Assembly: GCA_004292855.1 (NCBI GenBank)
Contig: RDXN01000063.1
Span: 1 to 59,657, forward strand
From: Cytophagales bacterium
GTDB lineage: Bacteria > Bacteroidota > Bacteroidia > Cytophagales > Spirosomataceae
Reading direction: 5' to 3'
Length of the DNA stretch: 59,657 bases
Below the pieces are notes generated by a model that worked only from the letters and a program-made list of their open reading frames with translations, was not told the DNA's origin and made no database searches. The translations under genes were made by a program, and so were the position numbers. Every line of letters starts with the position of its first letter. The stretch's first letter is position 1. Positions 1-8,913 of the stretch are shown piece after piece.

Positions 1-82
1 AGACTAAAGAGTCTCATGCTGAGTCTATTATCTACTGGACAATGATCCGGCTGATGTCCAGAAAAATTCGTGAAACGCAATC

Positions 83-538
83 CTAAACAACCTCTAAGGC
101 AGATTCCGTTCTGATTGTAGAGTTTAGCTCACCTTGTGCCGCTTTCTGAAAAGCGTCCTTCAAATCATTACTTGTAGCTCTTCTAAGAGCGGGAATCTCT
201 CTAACCAGTTGCTCGAACAACTGAGAGGTTTGCATAAAGAATTTCCAAGAGTCACTTCCACCAGTTTTGTAACATAGCTTGAAGGCTTTTTCCAGTTCAA
301 CCTCAGTTTTAGCCTGTTTGGCTATCTGTTCCAAGCTTCTGATTTTAGCAACATCAACTGTAATGCTTTTACTCTTTAGTTGATCCCTCCTATTGAGAAA
401 CAAATCTACAATCTGAGTGTAGGTATTTGACAACTTGAGCTTTTCAGCTAAAGCATCTGAACTTAATGTAGGCTCAACGTTATCTGAAACGTTCGGGGAA
501 ATATTACAAGAAAGAGGCAACAAGAAGGCAAGTGTCAC
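83..538 (-). CDS. Hypothetical lipoprotein, 5' end apparently frameshifted
   Basis: No family recognised. The open frame begins at a GTG and opens with a hydrophobic stretch ending in LPLSC, a lipobox, but lacks the positively charged n-region a lipoprotein signal needs. That n-region exists one frame away: an ATG at 591 reads MKTPITFSLVRRGVIPF and then hits TGA at 537-535. One extra base in the five-A run at 540-544 would fuse the two into a normal lipoprotein of about 169 residues. The mature part is Lys/Glu/Leu-rich and probably helical. I infer either a sequencing indel, a phase-variable tract or a decayed gene. It is transcribed leftward towards the window edge with no clear partner. Confidence 0.5.
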   Translation of the reverse strand: MTLAFLLPLSCNISPNVSDNVEPTLSSDALAEKLKLSNTYTQIVDLFLNRRDQLKSKSITVDVAKIRSLEQIAKQAKTEVELEKAFKLCYKTGGSDSWKFFMQTSQLFEQLVREIPALRRATSNDLKDAFQKAAQGELNSTIRTESALEVV

Positions 539-720
539 GAAAAAGGGATTACCCCTCTTCGCACTAACGAAAATGTGATAGGTGTTTTCATGTTAAAACG
601 CAGTTTGTTTAGTTGAACGATTTGACCCAAAAACCGCTTTATGGCTGCCGGTGTTGCTTTGAGCGGCTTTCTTGAGAACAAAGGTAAATGTCAACCATAC
701 TCTACGAAAGAGTGAAAACA

Positions 721-735
721 CCTCAATCAATGAGG
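721..735. terminator. Hairpin downstream of the LuxR-type gene
   Basis: CCTCA and TGAGG face each other around a 5-nt loop. On the minus strand the hairpin is followed by TGTTTT, and on the plus strand by AGTTTTT, so it could act in both directions. It lies 22 nt past the stop of the regulator at 758. The stem is short, so this is tentative. Confidence 0.35.
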
Positions 736-757
736 AGTTTTTACCTCAAAAAACTAC

Positions 758-1105
758 CTATTGACAAACTAATTTTCTTAAATTGATCACAAAAAAGATA
801 GTAATGTCACTCAATTCTGGGGGAGGGGGGGGCTTACCAATTAGTAACTGATACCACTGTCGTAGCTGTGGCTCGTATCGACGTACATAGCGGGCCAATA
901 CGTGGTGTCCTTTCAGTGCCAGCTTACCTTGAATTCGGTTACGGTAATTCTCTGCACTTTTAGGAGTGATGCAGAGAATTTCACCCAATTCGGCGTTTGT
1001 TGGCTCATTTGCCAACCGCATCAGTACTTCCCACTCTTGCTTTGTAAGCGTCACTAATTCCGGTGTCGGTAAAGTATTCCCCGCTTCCTGTGTATTGGTG
1101 AACAT
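758..1105 (-). CDS. Small LuxR/GerE-type helix-turn-helix regulator
   Basis: Residues about 19-72 form a LuxR C-terminal DNA-binding domain: LTKQEWEVL, then NAELGEIL, then the recognition helix around TPKSAENYRNRI and a KL...GHHVLARYV end. There is no receiver, sensor or autoinducer domain, so this is a stand-alone HTH protein of 115 residues. After the HTH comes a Pro5 run encoded by a G8 tract on the plus strand (825-832), then a hydrophobic tail. The tract could slip. The upstream region carries two small inverted repeats (1146-1166 and 1178-1191) that could be autoregulatory sites. The target is unknown. Confidence 0.75.
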   Translation of the reverse strand: MFTNTQEAGNTLPTPELVTLTKQEWEVLMRLANEPTNAELGEILCITPKSAENYRNRIQGKLALKGHHVLARYVRRYEPQLRQWYQLLIGKPPPPPELSDITIFFVINLRKLVCQ

Positions 1106-1145
1106 AACTTTTAGAAGTTTTCATGGTGAATATGGAACTAGTTAC

Positions 1146-1191
1146 GCAAAAGAAAGTGACTTTTGCAAACACTTCACGCAAAAAATTTTGC
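1146..1191. promoter_or_regulatory. Two inverted repeats upstream of the LuxR-type gene
   Basis: GCAAAAG-N7-CTTTTGC at 1146-1166 and GCAAAA-AA-TTTTGC at 1178-1191 share the half-site GCAAAA. They lie 41-86 nt upstream of the regulator start at 1105. Two copies with a common half-site suggest a dimeric operator, possibly for the adjacent regulator. This is inference from symmetry only. Confidence 0.35.
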
Positions 1192-1302
1192 TTGTCGTTG
1201 ACTTAAGTTCAAACCATTTCAGTGCTTGTTATTAATTTTTCTTTTTAAATACTTTCCTGTTACGTTTACAACGGTCAGGGAGGGATCCCAGGCCCCTACT
1301 TG

Positions 1303-1328
1303 AGTGGGACCCGCCGGCGGGTCCCACT
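1303..1328. terminator. Perfect 26-nt palindrome with plus-strand U-tract
   Basis: Two 13-nt arms (AGTGGGACCCGCC and its complement) meet with no loop and run into a six-T tract at 1327-1332 on the plus strand. That is the form of an intrinsic terminator for rightward transcription, yet no rightward gene lies upstream. On the minus strand, 50 nt past the serine hydrolase stop, the hairpin is present but the U-tract is not. Confidence 0.55.
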
Positions 1329-1378
1329 TTTTTATTTTCAACTCGGCCCCACTGCTGCGAATCTATATCAGTTCAAGG

Positions 1379-2548
1379 CTAATCAAGAACGCTCAAACCT
1401 GCGTCGATGTAGTAGAAATTTTCGGGTTGGTAGTGGTGAATAAACTGCTCGATGGTCGAGTTGCCAAGCCGGACGATAACGGCGTTTTTCTCTTTCAGGA
1501 TGTACACGTACTGACCAAACAGGCCGTTCATCGACGGGACTTTCATGCCGTTTGGGTGGTTCAGAATCCAGTACTGATAGCCATAATAATCGACCGGGCG
1601 CATGTCTTCCGTCGGGTCTTTGAGATAACTCGCGGGGGTCATAGCTGCGTCGAGGTAGGTTTTGGAGACAATCTGCTTGCCGTTCCAGGCCCCGCCGTTT
1701 AGTACCAATTGCCCAAACCGACCATAGTCACGAGCCGTGCCGTTGAAGCAACAAAATGCCTTTTCGTGCTTCTGTGCGCCATCGAGCAACCAAAGGGCGT
1801 CGTGCTCGAAGTGCATGGGCCGTGCAAACCGCTCCGACACCAGTTCCGAGATTGAATTGCCGAACACTTTCTCCACAATCAGGCCCAGCACCTGCGTGTC
1901 GCCGGAGCGGTATTCCCACGTTTTACCGGCGGGTTCTTTCGGTTCCATCCGGCTCACGGTATAGTCCATATCATCGCCGTAGTAGCCATAAGCGTTCAGG
2001 CTGAAATACCCCTTGTCCGACTCCTTCCAACTCAGGCCACTACTCATCGTGAGCAGGTCCTTGATGCGGACTTTTACTAAATCGCCTTCCTTAAAATGGT
2101 TCAGATAGTTGGCTACGGGTTCGTCGAGGCTCTTGATTCGGCCTTCGTCGAGAGCAATGCCGATGAGCAGGGAGATCATGCTCTTGGCCGCTGAAAATGA
2201 GCCACTCAACGTGTCACGACCGGCAGGCGCACCGGGGCGGTCCCAATAGCGTTCGTGCTTGAGTTTACCGTTTTGGAAAACCAGAAACGCCGTTGTATGC
2301 TGCTTTTCGAGGCTGTCGATCAGGCTTTTTGGGATATCACGCTTGTTGTAGAGTGAATCGAGGGGCCAGGGTTGGGGGGCATCGCCATTTTCAACTAGGC
2401 GGGTGGGGTGGCTTTTGTAGTCATAAATCGTGTGTGGCCCCCACGTGGCAAAGTTGCGCAGGTGCGCTAAGCGGTTGGTGTAGGTAGCGGTATAGGTCAG
2501 GCCGAGCAGGGCCACCAGAAAAAGCAATATACGGAGCGTACGTTTCAT
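1379..2548 (-). CDS. Exported serine hydrolase (class C beta-lactamase/NylB-like)
   Basis: 389 residues. A membrane or signal segment (MKRTLRILLFLVALLGLTYT) precedes a penicillin-binding/transpeptidase fold. The SxxK nucleophile motif is at about S119-A-A-K122 (inside GSFSAAKSM), and the second catalytic motif Y-x-S is at about Y213-R-S215 (WEYRSGD). This arrangement is typical of 6-aminohexanoate-dimer hydrolases and esterase-like class C relatives. I chose the ATG at 2548 because the longer frame runs into the divergent gene and lacks a signal at its front. The substrate cannot be told from sequence. It is transcribed alone, divergently from the CoA transferase. Confidence 0.85.
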   Translation of the reverse strand: MKRTLRILLFLVALLGLTYTATYTNRLAHLRNFATWGPHTIYDYKSHPTRLVENGDAPQPWPLDSLYNKRDIPKSLIDSLEKQHTTAFLVFQNGKLKHERYWDRPGAPAGRDTLSGSFSAAKSMISLLIGIALDEGRIKSLDEPVANYLNHFKEGDLVKVRIKDLLTMSSGLSWKESDKGYFSLNAYGYYGDDMDYTVSRMEPKEPAGKTWEYRSGDTQVLGLIVEKVFGNSISELVSERFARPMHFEHDALWLLDGAQKHEKAFCCFNGTARDYGRFGQLVLNGGAWNGKQIVSKTYLDAAMTPASYLKDPTEDMRPVDYYGYQYWILNHPNGMKVPSMNGLFGQYVYILKEKNAVIVRLGNSTIEQFIHHYQPENFYYIDAGLSVLD

Positions 2549-2677
2549 AGGGTAAAGTACTAAACTAAAGTGAGTCGAATGGACTACAAAGATGTTAAAG
2601 TTTGTGAGAACTTTGCTGGTACAAGTTTTCAAACGCCCGTGCATACACATCATCGTCAACCCACTACCGGCCCGCTC

Positions 2678-3790
2678 ATGGGGCTGCGTATCCTGGACCT
2701 TACCCGCCTGCTCCCCGGCCCGCTTGGCACCATGCTTATGGCCGATATGGGGGCCGACGTGCTTAAAATTGAAAACCCCGATAGCCCCGACTATGTGCGG
2801 GTGTTCCCGCCTTATCTGAACGGTGAATCGGTTAACTACCTGCTATACAATCGCTCTAAGCGGAGTTTGCTGCTCAACTACCAGACCGATGAAGGTCGCA
2901 CGCAGCTTCTGGACCTTATAAAAACCGCCGATGTGTTGGTGGAGCAGTTTCGGCCCGGCTACCTCGACCGGCTGGGGCTGGGCTACGAGACGGCCCGCGT
3001 TCTGAATCCGCGCATTATCTACGTGTCCGTAACGGGATACGGACAAACTGGCCCCTACGCCCATCTGGCGGGCCACGACCTCAACTACTTGGGCGTATCG
3101 GGCGTGCTGAGTCTGACGGGTTCGCCCGAAGAAGCCCCTGCCTTACCGGGCGTTCAACTGGCCGATATTGCGGGTGGCTCCTACGGGTGCGTGATGGGTA
3201 CACTGGCGGCCCTCTACGCCCGCGAGCGTACGGGTGAGGGTCAACACGTCGACGTGTCGATGACCGACATGGTGATGCCCCTGCTCTCGGTGGGGTATGC
3301 GCAGCACGTGGGCGGCATGAATCCCCAGCGCGGCCAAATGCCTCTGTCGGGTGGGCAACCTAACTACGGAGTTTATCAAACAAGAGACGAAGGCAACGGG
3401 TACACGCGCTACGTGGTCCTGGGCACGCTCGAACCGAAGTTCTGGCAGAAGTTCTGTACACTCGTGGACAAGCCCGACTGGGTTAAATTCTTGTTGCCGC
3501 AAACCCCCACCGAACTCGCCGATTATAAAGCGCAGATTGGAGATCTGTTTCTGCAACGTACTCAGAACGAGTGGGTTTTGTTCGGAACACAGAACGACTT
3601 GCTCATTACCCCCGTCAACGATCTGCCCGATTTGGTCCACGACCCGCATCTGCAAGCTCGGCAGATGGTCGTGACCGAAGAACATCCGGTAGCCGGGAGA
3701 TACATGAGCGTGGGGGTACCGCTGAAGTTCTCGGCAACGCCCGCCCAACCCGCCTGGTCCGCGCCAACCCTAGGTGAAGACCCACTGTAG
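2678..3790 (+). CDS. CaiB/BaiF family CoA transferase (alpha-methylacyl-CoA racemase-like)
   Basis: 370 residues. The N-terminus GLRILDLTRLLPGP and MLMADMGADVLKIE are hallmarks of the family III CoA-transferase fold. NYLLYNRSKRSLLLN and QFRPG follow, and GHDLNYLG at about 132-139 contains the Asp used by CaiB-type enzymes. In alpha-methylacyl-CoA racemases this GHDLNY motif supplies catalytic His and Asp, so racemase activity is as likely as CoA transfer. A GTG 108 nt upstream keeps the frame open, but family alignment begins at the ATG at 2678. There is no operon partner. Confidence 0.85.
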   Translation: MGLRILDLTRLLPGPLGTMLMADMGADVLKIENPDSPDYVRVFPPYLNGESVNYLLYNRSKRSLLLNYQTDEGRTQLLDLIKTADVLVEQFRPGYLDRLGLGYETARVLNPRIIYVSVTGYGQTGPYAHLAGHDLNYLGVSGVLSLTGSPEEAPALPGVQLADIAGGSYGCVMGTLAALYARERTGEGQHVDVSMTDMVMPLLSVGYAQHVGGMNPQRGQMPLSGGQPNYGVYQTRDEGNGYTRYVVLGTLEPKFWQKFCTLVDKPDWVKFLLPQTPTELADYKAQIGDLFLQRTQNEWVLFGTQNDLLITPVNDLPDLVHDPHLQARQMVVTEEHPVAGRYMSVGVPLKFSATPAQPAWSAPTLGEDPL

Positions 3791-4089
3791 TTTCATCGGG
3801 TTTCTTGCACGTTCATGGCCTAATTGGTCCAAATTCGCCTATTACGAGGTGACGAACTTTTCATGTGTTAGTCACATGATCACACCTTAAAACGCTAAAC
3901 GTGGCATGATTTGTGTTGCGTAGGGGAGCCTTCTCAAAGACGAAAAAACAAAGGGCGTTGCGTACAAAAACAACAGCAAAACAGGGTCAGACAGGACCTC
4001 GGGCTGCTTGGCATGATATTCGTCTAGTGATAGACCTGTTGGCGTCTGATTGTCGTCAGCTCAGTTTTGACGTTAAAAAATGGCTATCC
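3791..4089. other. Gene-free stretch with one small palindrome
   Basis: No convincing gene. TCATGTG-N5-CACATGA at 3861-3879 is the only clear symmetry. At 4062-4069 CAGTTTTG is one base off the TAnnTTTG box, with TTGG 19 nt upstream, and could serve the next gene. An open frame continuing upstream of 4090 from a TTG lacks any signal peptide and is not taken as coding. Confidence 0.4.
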
Positions 4090-6240
4090 ATGCGGTTGTC
4101 TCTACAGAAATTACTCAGGATTTTAGGTGTTGTATGTAGCGGGCTGGTTGCCGGATGGGCAATTGGGTCGGCTGCAGTCGCCCAAACCCCTGAACCCTGT
4201 GCAACACCTGCATCCCCCGTTATTCTCGGATCAACGTCGGCGATTTGCCGGGGCGAGTCGGCTTTGTTATCGGCAACGGGTTGCGTAGGGACTATTATCT
4301 GGAGTACGGGCGAAACCAGTAACCAAATAACTGTCCGGCCTGCCCAATCGACCCGATATACGGCTCTTTGTCGGTCGGCACAGGGCTGTTTGAGTTGTTT
4401 TGCCGAGGTATGGACCGTTCGTGTGAACACACCCATGCCACCCGTTGTAACGCCATCGGCCTCGCCCGTGTGTGTGGGTAGCCGTGTTACACTCACGGCC
4501 ACCGGATGTACCGGAACCGTTCGTTGGCCCGATGGGTCAACCGGTCTTACGGCCACGATTCAAGTCGATCAAACGACTATATTTGCCGGGGCTATCTGTA
4601 TCGTAAACAACTGCTCCTCAGTTGCATCGGTGCCGGTCGAGATCGCTGTGGGGCAACCCACCAAGCCCGTGCTTGTGGCCGACCGAACCACGATTTGTGC
4701 GGGCCAATCCGTAAACCTCTCGGCTCTCAATTGCCTGGGCATCGTGCGCTGGTCCGATGGCGCGATAGGCCTCAACCGAACCGTTTCGCCCGCCCAAAGT
4801 CGCTCGTTTCGGGCAATTTGTCAGATGGGCAACTGCGCGAGTGACAGCTCAGAGTCTTTGCCACTAATGGTCAATGCAAGTCGGTTGCGACCTGTGTTGG
4901 CAACAACCACGGTTGCCAATGGATGCCCCTACCAAACTGCCGACCTGACCGGGGCGTTGCCCGTGAACAAGGCATTGAACCCGGCTGGCGAGTGGCTGTT
5001 CCGCAATGGACCCGACCCCAACGCAATGGCCGTGCAGTCGCCAATGGCGGTTGAAACGGGCACTTACTATTTGTTTCTACGCACCACCGACGGTTGCTAC
5101 AGCGAACCTGTGGCCCTGTCGGCACAAATCACGGCCTGCCCCAATGGCATCGCGCCGTGTATCAGTAACCCGGCCCGCGTGGCCGTCTGGGCGGACTCGC
5201 TCAACGGCCAACGCGGATCGGTAAGCCTTCATGCGCAGTTGCGCGGGGTAGCGCAGGGGCCGCAATGGAGCAGCACCGGCACGGGGTTGCTTACCTCGGC
5301 CAACGCCCCCTCGACGCGCTACCTATTTTCCGAGGCCGACCGCCTACGCGGTTCAATCGTGTTTGCCCTTGTCACTCCCGACCCCGACGGAGCCGGGCCG
5401 TGTGCGGGTGCTTTTGCCAGCCTTTCTGTACGAGTCCCGTTGCCTAACAATCCAATGGCCGAGGTGGTGGGTCTAAGCAAGCGCGTGTTTGAACCTACGT
5501 GGCTACCCAACGGCGAGGTTGAGCTGACCTACCAACTCACAGCCGCCAATTTGGGCAAGAATCCCCTGACTAACCTGCAACTCGTCGACGATCTCGACCG
5601 GGCCTTTGGGGTATCGGGGGCGCAGGTGCGAAGCGTGACCGTGCGGACCGACACTGGTTGGGCCGTGAATCCGGCCTACACGGGTCGGGGAGCCGACACA
5701 ACCCTCCTGCTTGCCGGGGCAAGCCTGCCTATGGGTGCGCAACGGAGTGTGCGGCTGCTGGTGCGGCTGAACGTCGGGCAAGCCAATACGCTGACGTTTA
5801 CCAATCAGGCACAAGTATCGGCACGCGATGCCAATGGCGGAATTTGCCGTGATAAATCGACCGACGGAACCGACCCGGACCCCGATAAAAACGGGAACCC
5901 CGCCGACAACGACGAGCCAACGCTTGTTACCTTGCAATCTGTTTCGCCCGAGGGGGAAATCTTCATCCCGGAGGGTTTTTCGCCCAATGGCGATGGCGTC
6001 AACGATCAGTTTGTGGTAAGCCGGGTACCTGCGGGCGCAACGGTGAAACTAGACGTGTTTAACCGCTGGGGCAACCCGGTTTTTGTGAGTAATGCATACC
6101 AAAACGACTGGAACGGCACCGCCAATACGGGCAGCGTGTCGGGATCGAGTCGGCAAGGGCTACCGGAGGGGACGTATTTTTATGTACTTACCCTGAACGA
6201 TGGCCGAACCTACAGCCGGTTTTTGACCTTGAGTCGATAA
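4090..6240 (+). CDS. Large secreted protein with gliding-type (T9SS) C-terminal sorting domain
   Basis: 716 residues. A signal peptide (to about residue 32, ending GSAAVAQ) is followed by three similar Ig-like repeats of about 75 residues, each with a pattern like ICxGxSVxLxAxxCxGxVRWSDG. After a variable middle comes a DUF11-like beta domain (VELTYQLTAANLGKNPLTN). The last ~90 residues (FIPEGFSPNGDGVND, VFNRWGNPVF, LPEGTYFYVLTL) form the gliding motility-associated C-terminal domain, the type B signal for type IX secretion in Bacteroidota. It is therefore probably surface-exposed or released. Cysteine pairs in each repeat suggest disulfides. It is followed by a PorE-like OmpA gene. Confidence 0.88.
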   Translation: MRLSLQKLLRILGVVCSGLVAGWAIGSAAVAQTPEPCATPASPVILGSTSAICRGESALLSATGCVGTIIWSTGETSNQITVRPAQSTRYTALCRSAQGCLSCFAEVWTVRVNTPMPPVVTPSASPVCVGSRVTLTATGCTGTVRWPDGSTGLTATIQVDQTTIFAGAICIVNNCSSVASVPVEIAVGQPTKPVLVADRTTICAGQSVNLSALNCLGIVRWSDGAIGLNRTVSPAQSRSFRAICQMGNCASDSSESLPLMVNASRLRPVLATTTVANGCPYQTADLTGALPVNKALNPAGEWLFRNGPDPNAMAVQSPMAVETGTYYLFLRTTDGCYSEPVALSAQITACPNGIAPCISNPARVAVWADSLNGQRGSVSLHAQLRGVAQGPQWSSTGTGLLTSANAPSTRYLFSEADRLRGSIVFALVTPDPDGAGPCAGAFASLSVRVPLPNNPMAEVVGLSKRVFEPTWLPNGEVELTYQLTAANLGKNPLTNLQLVDDLDRAFGVSGAQVRSVTVRTDTGWAVNPAYTGRGADTTLLLAGASLPMGAQRSVRLLVRLNVGQANTLTFTNQAQVSARDANGGICRDKSTDGTDPDPDKNGNPADNDEPTLVTLQSVSPEGEIFIPEGFSPNGDGVNDQFVVSRVPAGATVKLDVFNRWGNPVFVSNAYQNDWNGTANTGSVSGSSRQGLPEGTYFYVLTLNDGRTYSRFLTLSR

Positions 6241-6264
6241 CCGACTAAGAATCAGAACTACCCA

Positions 6265-6293
6265 TTTGATTGAAAACCTGAGTTATACTTTTG
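6265..6293 (+). promoter_or_regulatory. Bacteroidota-type promoter for the OmpA-family gene
   Basis: TTTG (6265-6268), 17 nt, then TACTTTTG (6286-6293), matching the -33 TTTG and -7 TAnnTTTG elements of the Bacteroidota housekeeping sigma factor. Transcription would start near 6300, about 50 nt before the ATG at 6352. So this gene is probably not only read through from the sorting-domain gene. Confidence 0.65.
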
Positions 6294-6351
6294 GTTCTCC
6301 TTTTACGTATAACCTAGGAGATACATATACTTTGATGATTAAGCGACACCC

Positions 6352-8913
6352 ATGACTCGCTACACGACCGTACTAAGTGCTTTTCTGACCCTCACGTGGG
6401 TGGTCGGGCTAACGGCTGAAGAGCCAACGGCCCGCCGTGCGACCGTAAAGTCGCGCCCAAGCCGGGGCCAAAACGAGCGGTTAGTAATGAAGGTTTCCCG
6501 ACCCACTATCCGGCCGGAAGCCCCCCGCGTTACGCCCGATTCGCTACTGCGCCAAGCCGACCGAATGGTTAGCTACAAAGCCTATGGCCGGGCTATTGAT
6601 CTGTACGGGCAGGTATTAGGTAGCCCTCTCAGCACCCCCCAACGTATTACGGCCACGCTTGGTTTGGCTAATACGTACCGGCTTGTCGGCGACTATGCCA
6701 AAGCCGAAAAAGGCTATCTGGAATGGCTCGACCTGGTACCTGCCGCCGAACGACGCCCACAACCTGTGTTGCAGTTTGCGCAGACATTGGCCGCCAACGG
6801 CAAGTTTCGCGAATCCGACGAGCAGTACGAGCAATATAACCGGCTGATGGCCGATCAACAGGCCCGCCGGGCCGCCGAAAGTACAACCGAAGCCGGGCAA
6901 CGCTCCCGAAGCCGTGAGCCAGTAAAGTACCGACTCGAAAACCTGGATATCAATACCAGAAACGAGGAGTTTAGCCCCATGTATTACCGCGATGGTCTGG
7001 TGTATGTGGCTGGTAGCAAAGGCGGCTCGGTAATCGAAACGAGCGGCAGCGGAGGTGGACAGGGGTATCTGGATCTGATTTACGTTACGAAGCGCAGCGA
7101 TCTGGGTGTAACGTCGATTATTGGAGCCGATGGTTCCGAAACCCCTTCTAACGACGCTCGTACCAAACGACGGGACCGCAAGACGGTGGAGAGCCGGGCG
7201 AGCGGGTCGCCCAACGATTCGCGACTCGTGACGGGATACGATCAGGGCATTCGGGCCTCCGAAGGACTGGGCTATGAGAAACGCCCCGCCGACGTGGTGA
7301 AGCAGTTCGCCAAGTCGCTCAATACGCGTTACCACGAGGGGCCGGCCACGTTCTCCCCCGACGGCACCCGGATTATTTTTACCCGCAACAACTACAACGA
7401 CGGACGCAGCAAACAGAGCACCGAGGGCGTCAATAAACTGAAACTCTACACCGGCGAGCAGCAGAACGGAGCCTGGATCAATGTGGAGGAATTACCCTTC
7501 AACAGCGACGAATATTCGGTGGGGCACCCCACGCTGAGCCGCGACGGCCGTACGCTCTATTTTGCCTCCGACATGCCGGGTGGGCAGGGTGGCAGCGACA
7601 TCTACGTGGTTCAGCGCACCAACGACCGTTGGGGTAAACCCGTTAACCTCGGCCCTATGGTCAACAGTAAAGGCAACGAACTCTTCCCATTTGTGGACGA
7701 GCTGGGCAACGTGTATTTCGCGTCTGATGGCAAGCGCGGACTGGGCGGCCTGGATGTGTTTATGGCCGTGATGGCCGGTATTGCCCCGCAGTCGGTGGAG
7801 CACCTCGATGCACCCCTGAACTCGCCCAAAGATGATTTTGGGTTGATTACGGACGGTAACCGGCAGTCGGGCTATCTCAGCACCAACCGGCGCGATGGTA
7901 GCGACGATATTATGCGGTTTGTGCGCGAAAGCTCGCTCTACGGCTGTCGCGACCTGACGGTGCGGCTCTACGACACCGAAAACGACCGTTCACTCGACAG
8001 CGTTCAGGTCGACATTAAAGGCCGGGTCGAGGGGGGCATTGATCAGCAGCTCGTGACCGATAAGAACGGTCTGATTCGGATTTGTTTGCAAAACGAAAGC
8101 GATTTCCGGCTGCTCGCTTCCCGCGATGGCTACATCAGCAATCTAATTGGCTTTTCGACCAAATCGCTGGTTGATGATGGTCCTACCCGCCTGGAAATGG
8201 GGTTGAGTAAGCCGACAATCATCATGGATACGGTGTACACAGCCGCGCCCGGTTCAGCCGCCGAACTCGCCACCCTGACTCGTTCGCGGCTCCGGGGTGT
8301 TATTTCCGGCGAGATCGACAAAAAGCCGATTGAGGGCGTTACCGTTACGTTGCGTAACGAGTGCGACAAGTCGACGCGCTCAGTGGTGACGGGTCCCGAC
8401 GGGCGTTACGTGTTCGATCTGGATGCCGGTTGCGATTACACGCTCGTTACGACCAAGCCTAACTACGGAACAAGCACGAGCAAGATCAGCCGGATTGCCA
8501 AAAAATCGAAGCCAAAACTGGTGGCTACCGAGGTGCGCTTGTTCAAGGTAGGGGAGGTGATTCCACTGAACAACATTTACTACGATCTGGATAAGTTCTC
8601 GATTCGGGCCGATGCCTCCCGCGAACTAAACAAACTCGTAACGACCCTCCGCCGATACCCCACGCTCACGATTGAGGTGCGTTCGCACACCGACAGCCGG
8701 GGCGATGCTACCTACAACCGCGATCTCTCGGCACGGCGGGCGCGGTCGGTGGCCGATTATCTGGTCTCGAAGGGCGTCACCCGTAAGCGCATCACCTCGC
8801 GCGGATTAGGTGAGTCGATGCTGCTGAATAGCTGCAACGACGGGGTGATTTGTACCGAAGAGGAACATGAGCGCAACCGACGTACCGAGTTTAAGGTAAT
8901 TGGAGTTAAGTAA
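6352..8913 (+). CDS. OmpA-family outer-membrane protein with TPR and PD40 repeats (PorE-like)
   Basis: 853 residues. Signal peptide to about residue 22 (GLTA). Residues ~60-165 look like TPR helices. Residues ~200-490 are PD40/WD40-like propeller blades (YHEGPATFSPDGTRIIFT, GHPTLSRDGRTLYFASD). About 645-730 is a carboxypeptidase-regulatory-like fold (GVISGEIDKKPIEGVTVTL). The C-terminal ~100 residues are an OmpA peptidoglycan-binding domain with HTDSRGDATYNRDLSARRA. This order matches PorE of the type IX secretion system, which ties the machine to the cell wall, although a lipobox is absent. The stop codon falls inside the left arm of a long inverted repeat. Confidence 0.85.
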   Translation: MTRYTTVLSAFLTLTWVVGLTAEEPTARRATVKSRPSRGQNERLVMKVSRPTIRPEAPRVTPDSLLRQADRMVSYKAYGRAIDLYGQVLGSPLSTPQRITATLGLANTYRLVGDYAKAEKGYLEWLDLVPAAERRPQPVLQFAQTLAANGKFRESDEQYEQYNRLMADQQARRAAESTTEAGQRSRSREPVKYRLENLDINTRNEEFSPMYYRDGLVYVAGSKGGSVIETSGSGGGQGYLDLIYVTKRSDLGVTSIIGADGSETPSNDARTKRRDRKTVESRASGSPNDSRLVTGYDQGIRASEGLGYEKRPADVVKQFAKSLNTRYHEGPATFSPDGTRIIFTRNNYNDGRSKQSTEGVNKLKLYTGEQQNGAWINVEELPFNSDEYSVGHPTLSRDGRTLYFASDMPGGQGGSDIYVVQRTNDRWGKPVNLGPMVNSKGNELFPFVDELGNVYFASDGKRGLGGLDVFMAVMAGIAPQSVEHLDAPLNSPKDDFGLITDGNRQSGYLSTNRRDGSDDIMRFVRESSLYGCRDLTVRLYDTENDRSLDSVQVDIKGRVEGGIDQQLVTDKNGLIRICLQNESDFRLLASRDGYISNLIGFSTKSLVDDGPTRLEMGLSKPTIIMDTVYTAAPGSAAELATLTRSRLRGVISGEIDKKPIEGVTVTLRNECDKSTRSVVTGPDGRYVFDLDAGCDYTLVTTKPNYGTSTSKISRIAKKSKPKLVATEVRLFKVGEVIPLNNIYYDLDKFSIRADASRELNKLVTTLRRYPTLTIEVRSHTDSRGDATYNRDLSARRARSVADYLVSKGVTRKRITSRGLGESMLLNSCNDGVICTEEEHERNRRTEFKVIGVK

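Noticed and set aside
752-780. TTGACA followed by AT-rich DNA as a promoter
   Set aside because: It lies in the end of the LuxR-type gene and has no suitable -7 box or rightward gene downstream.
1304-1702. Plus-strand open frame opposite the serine hydrolase
   Set aside because: It is antisense to a well-supported gene with catalytic motifs and starts in a terminator palindrome.
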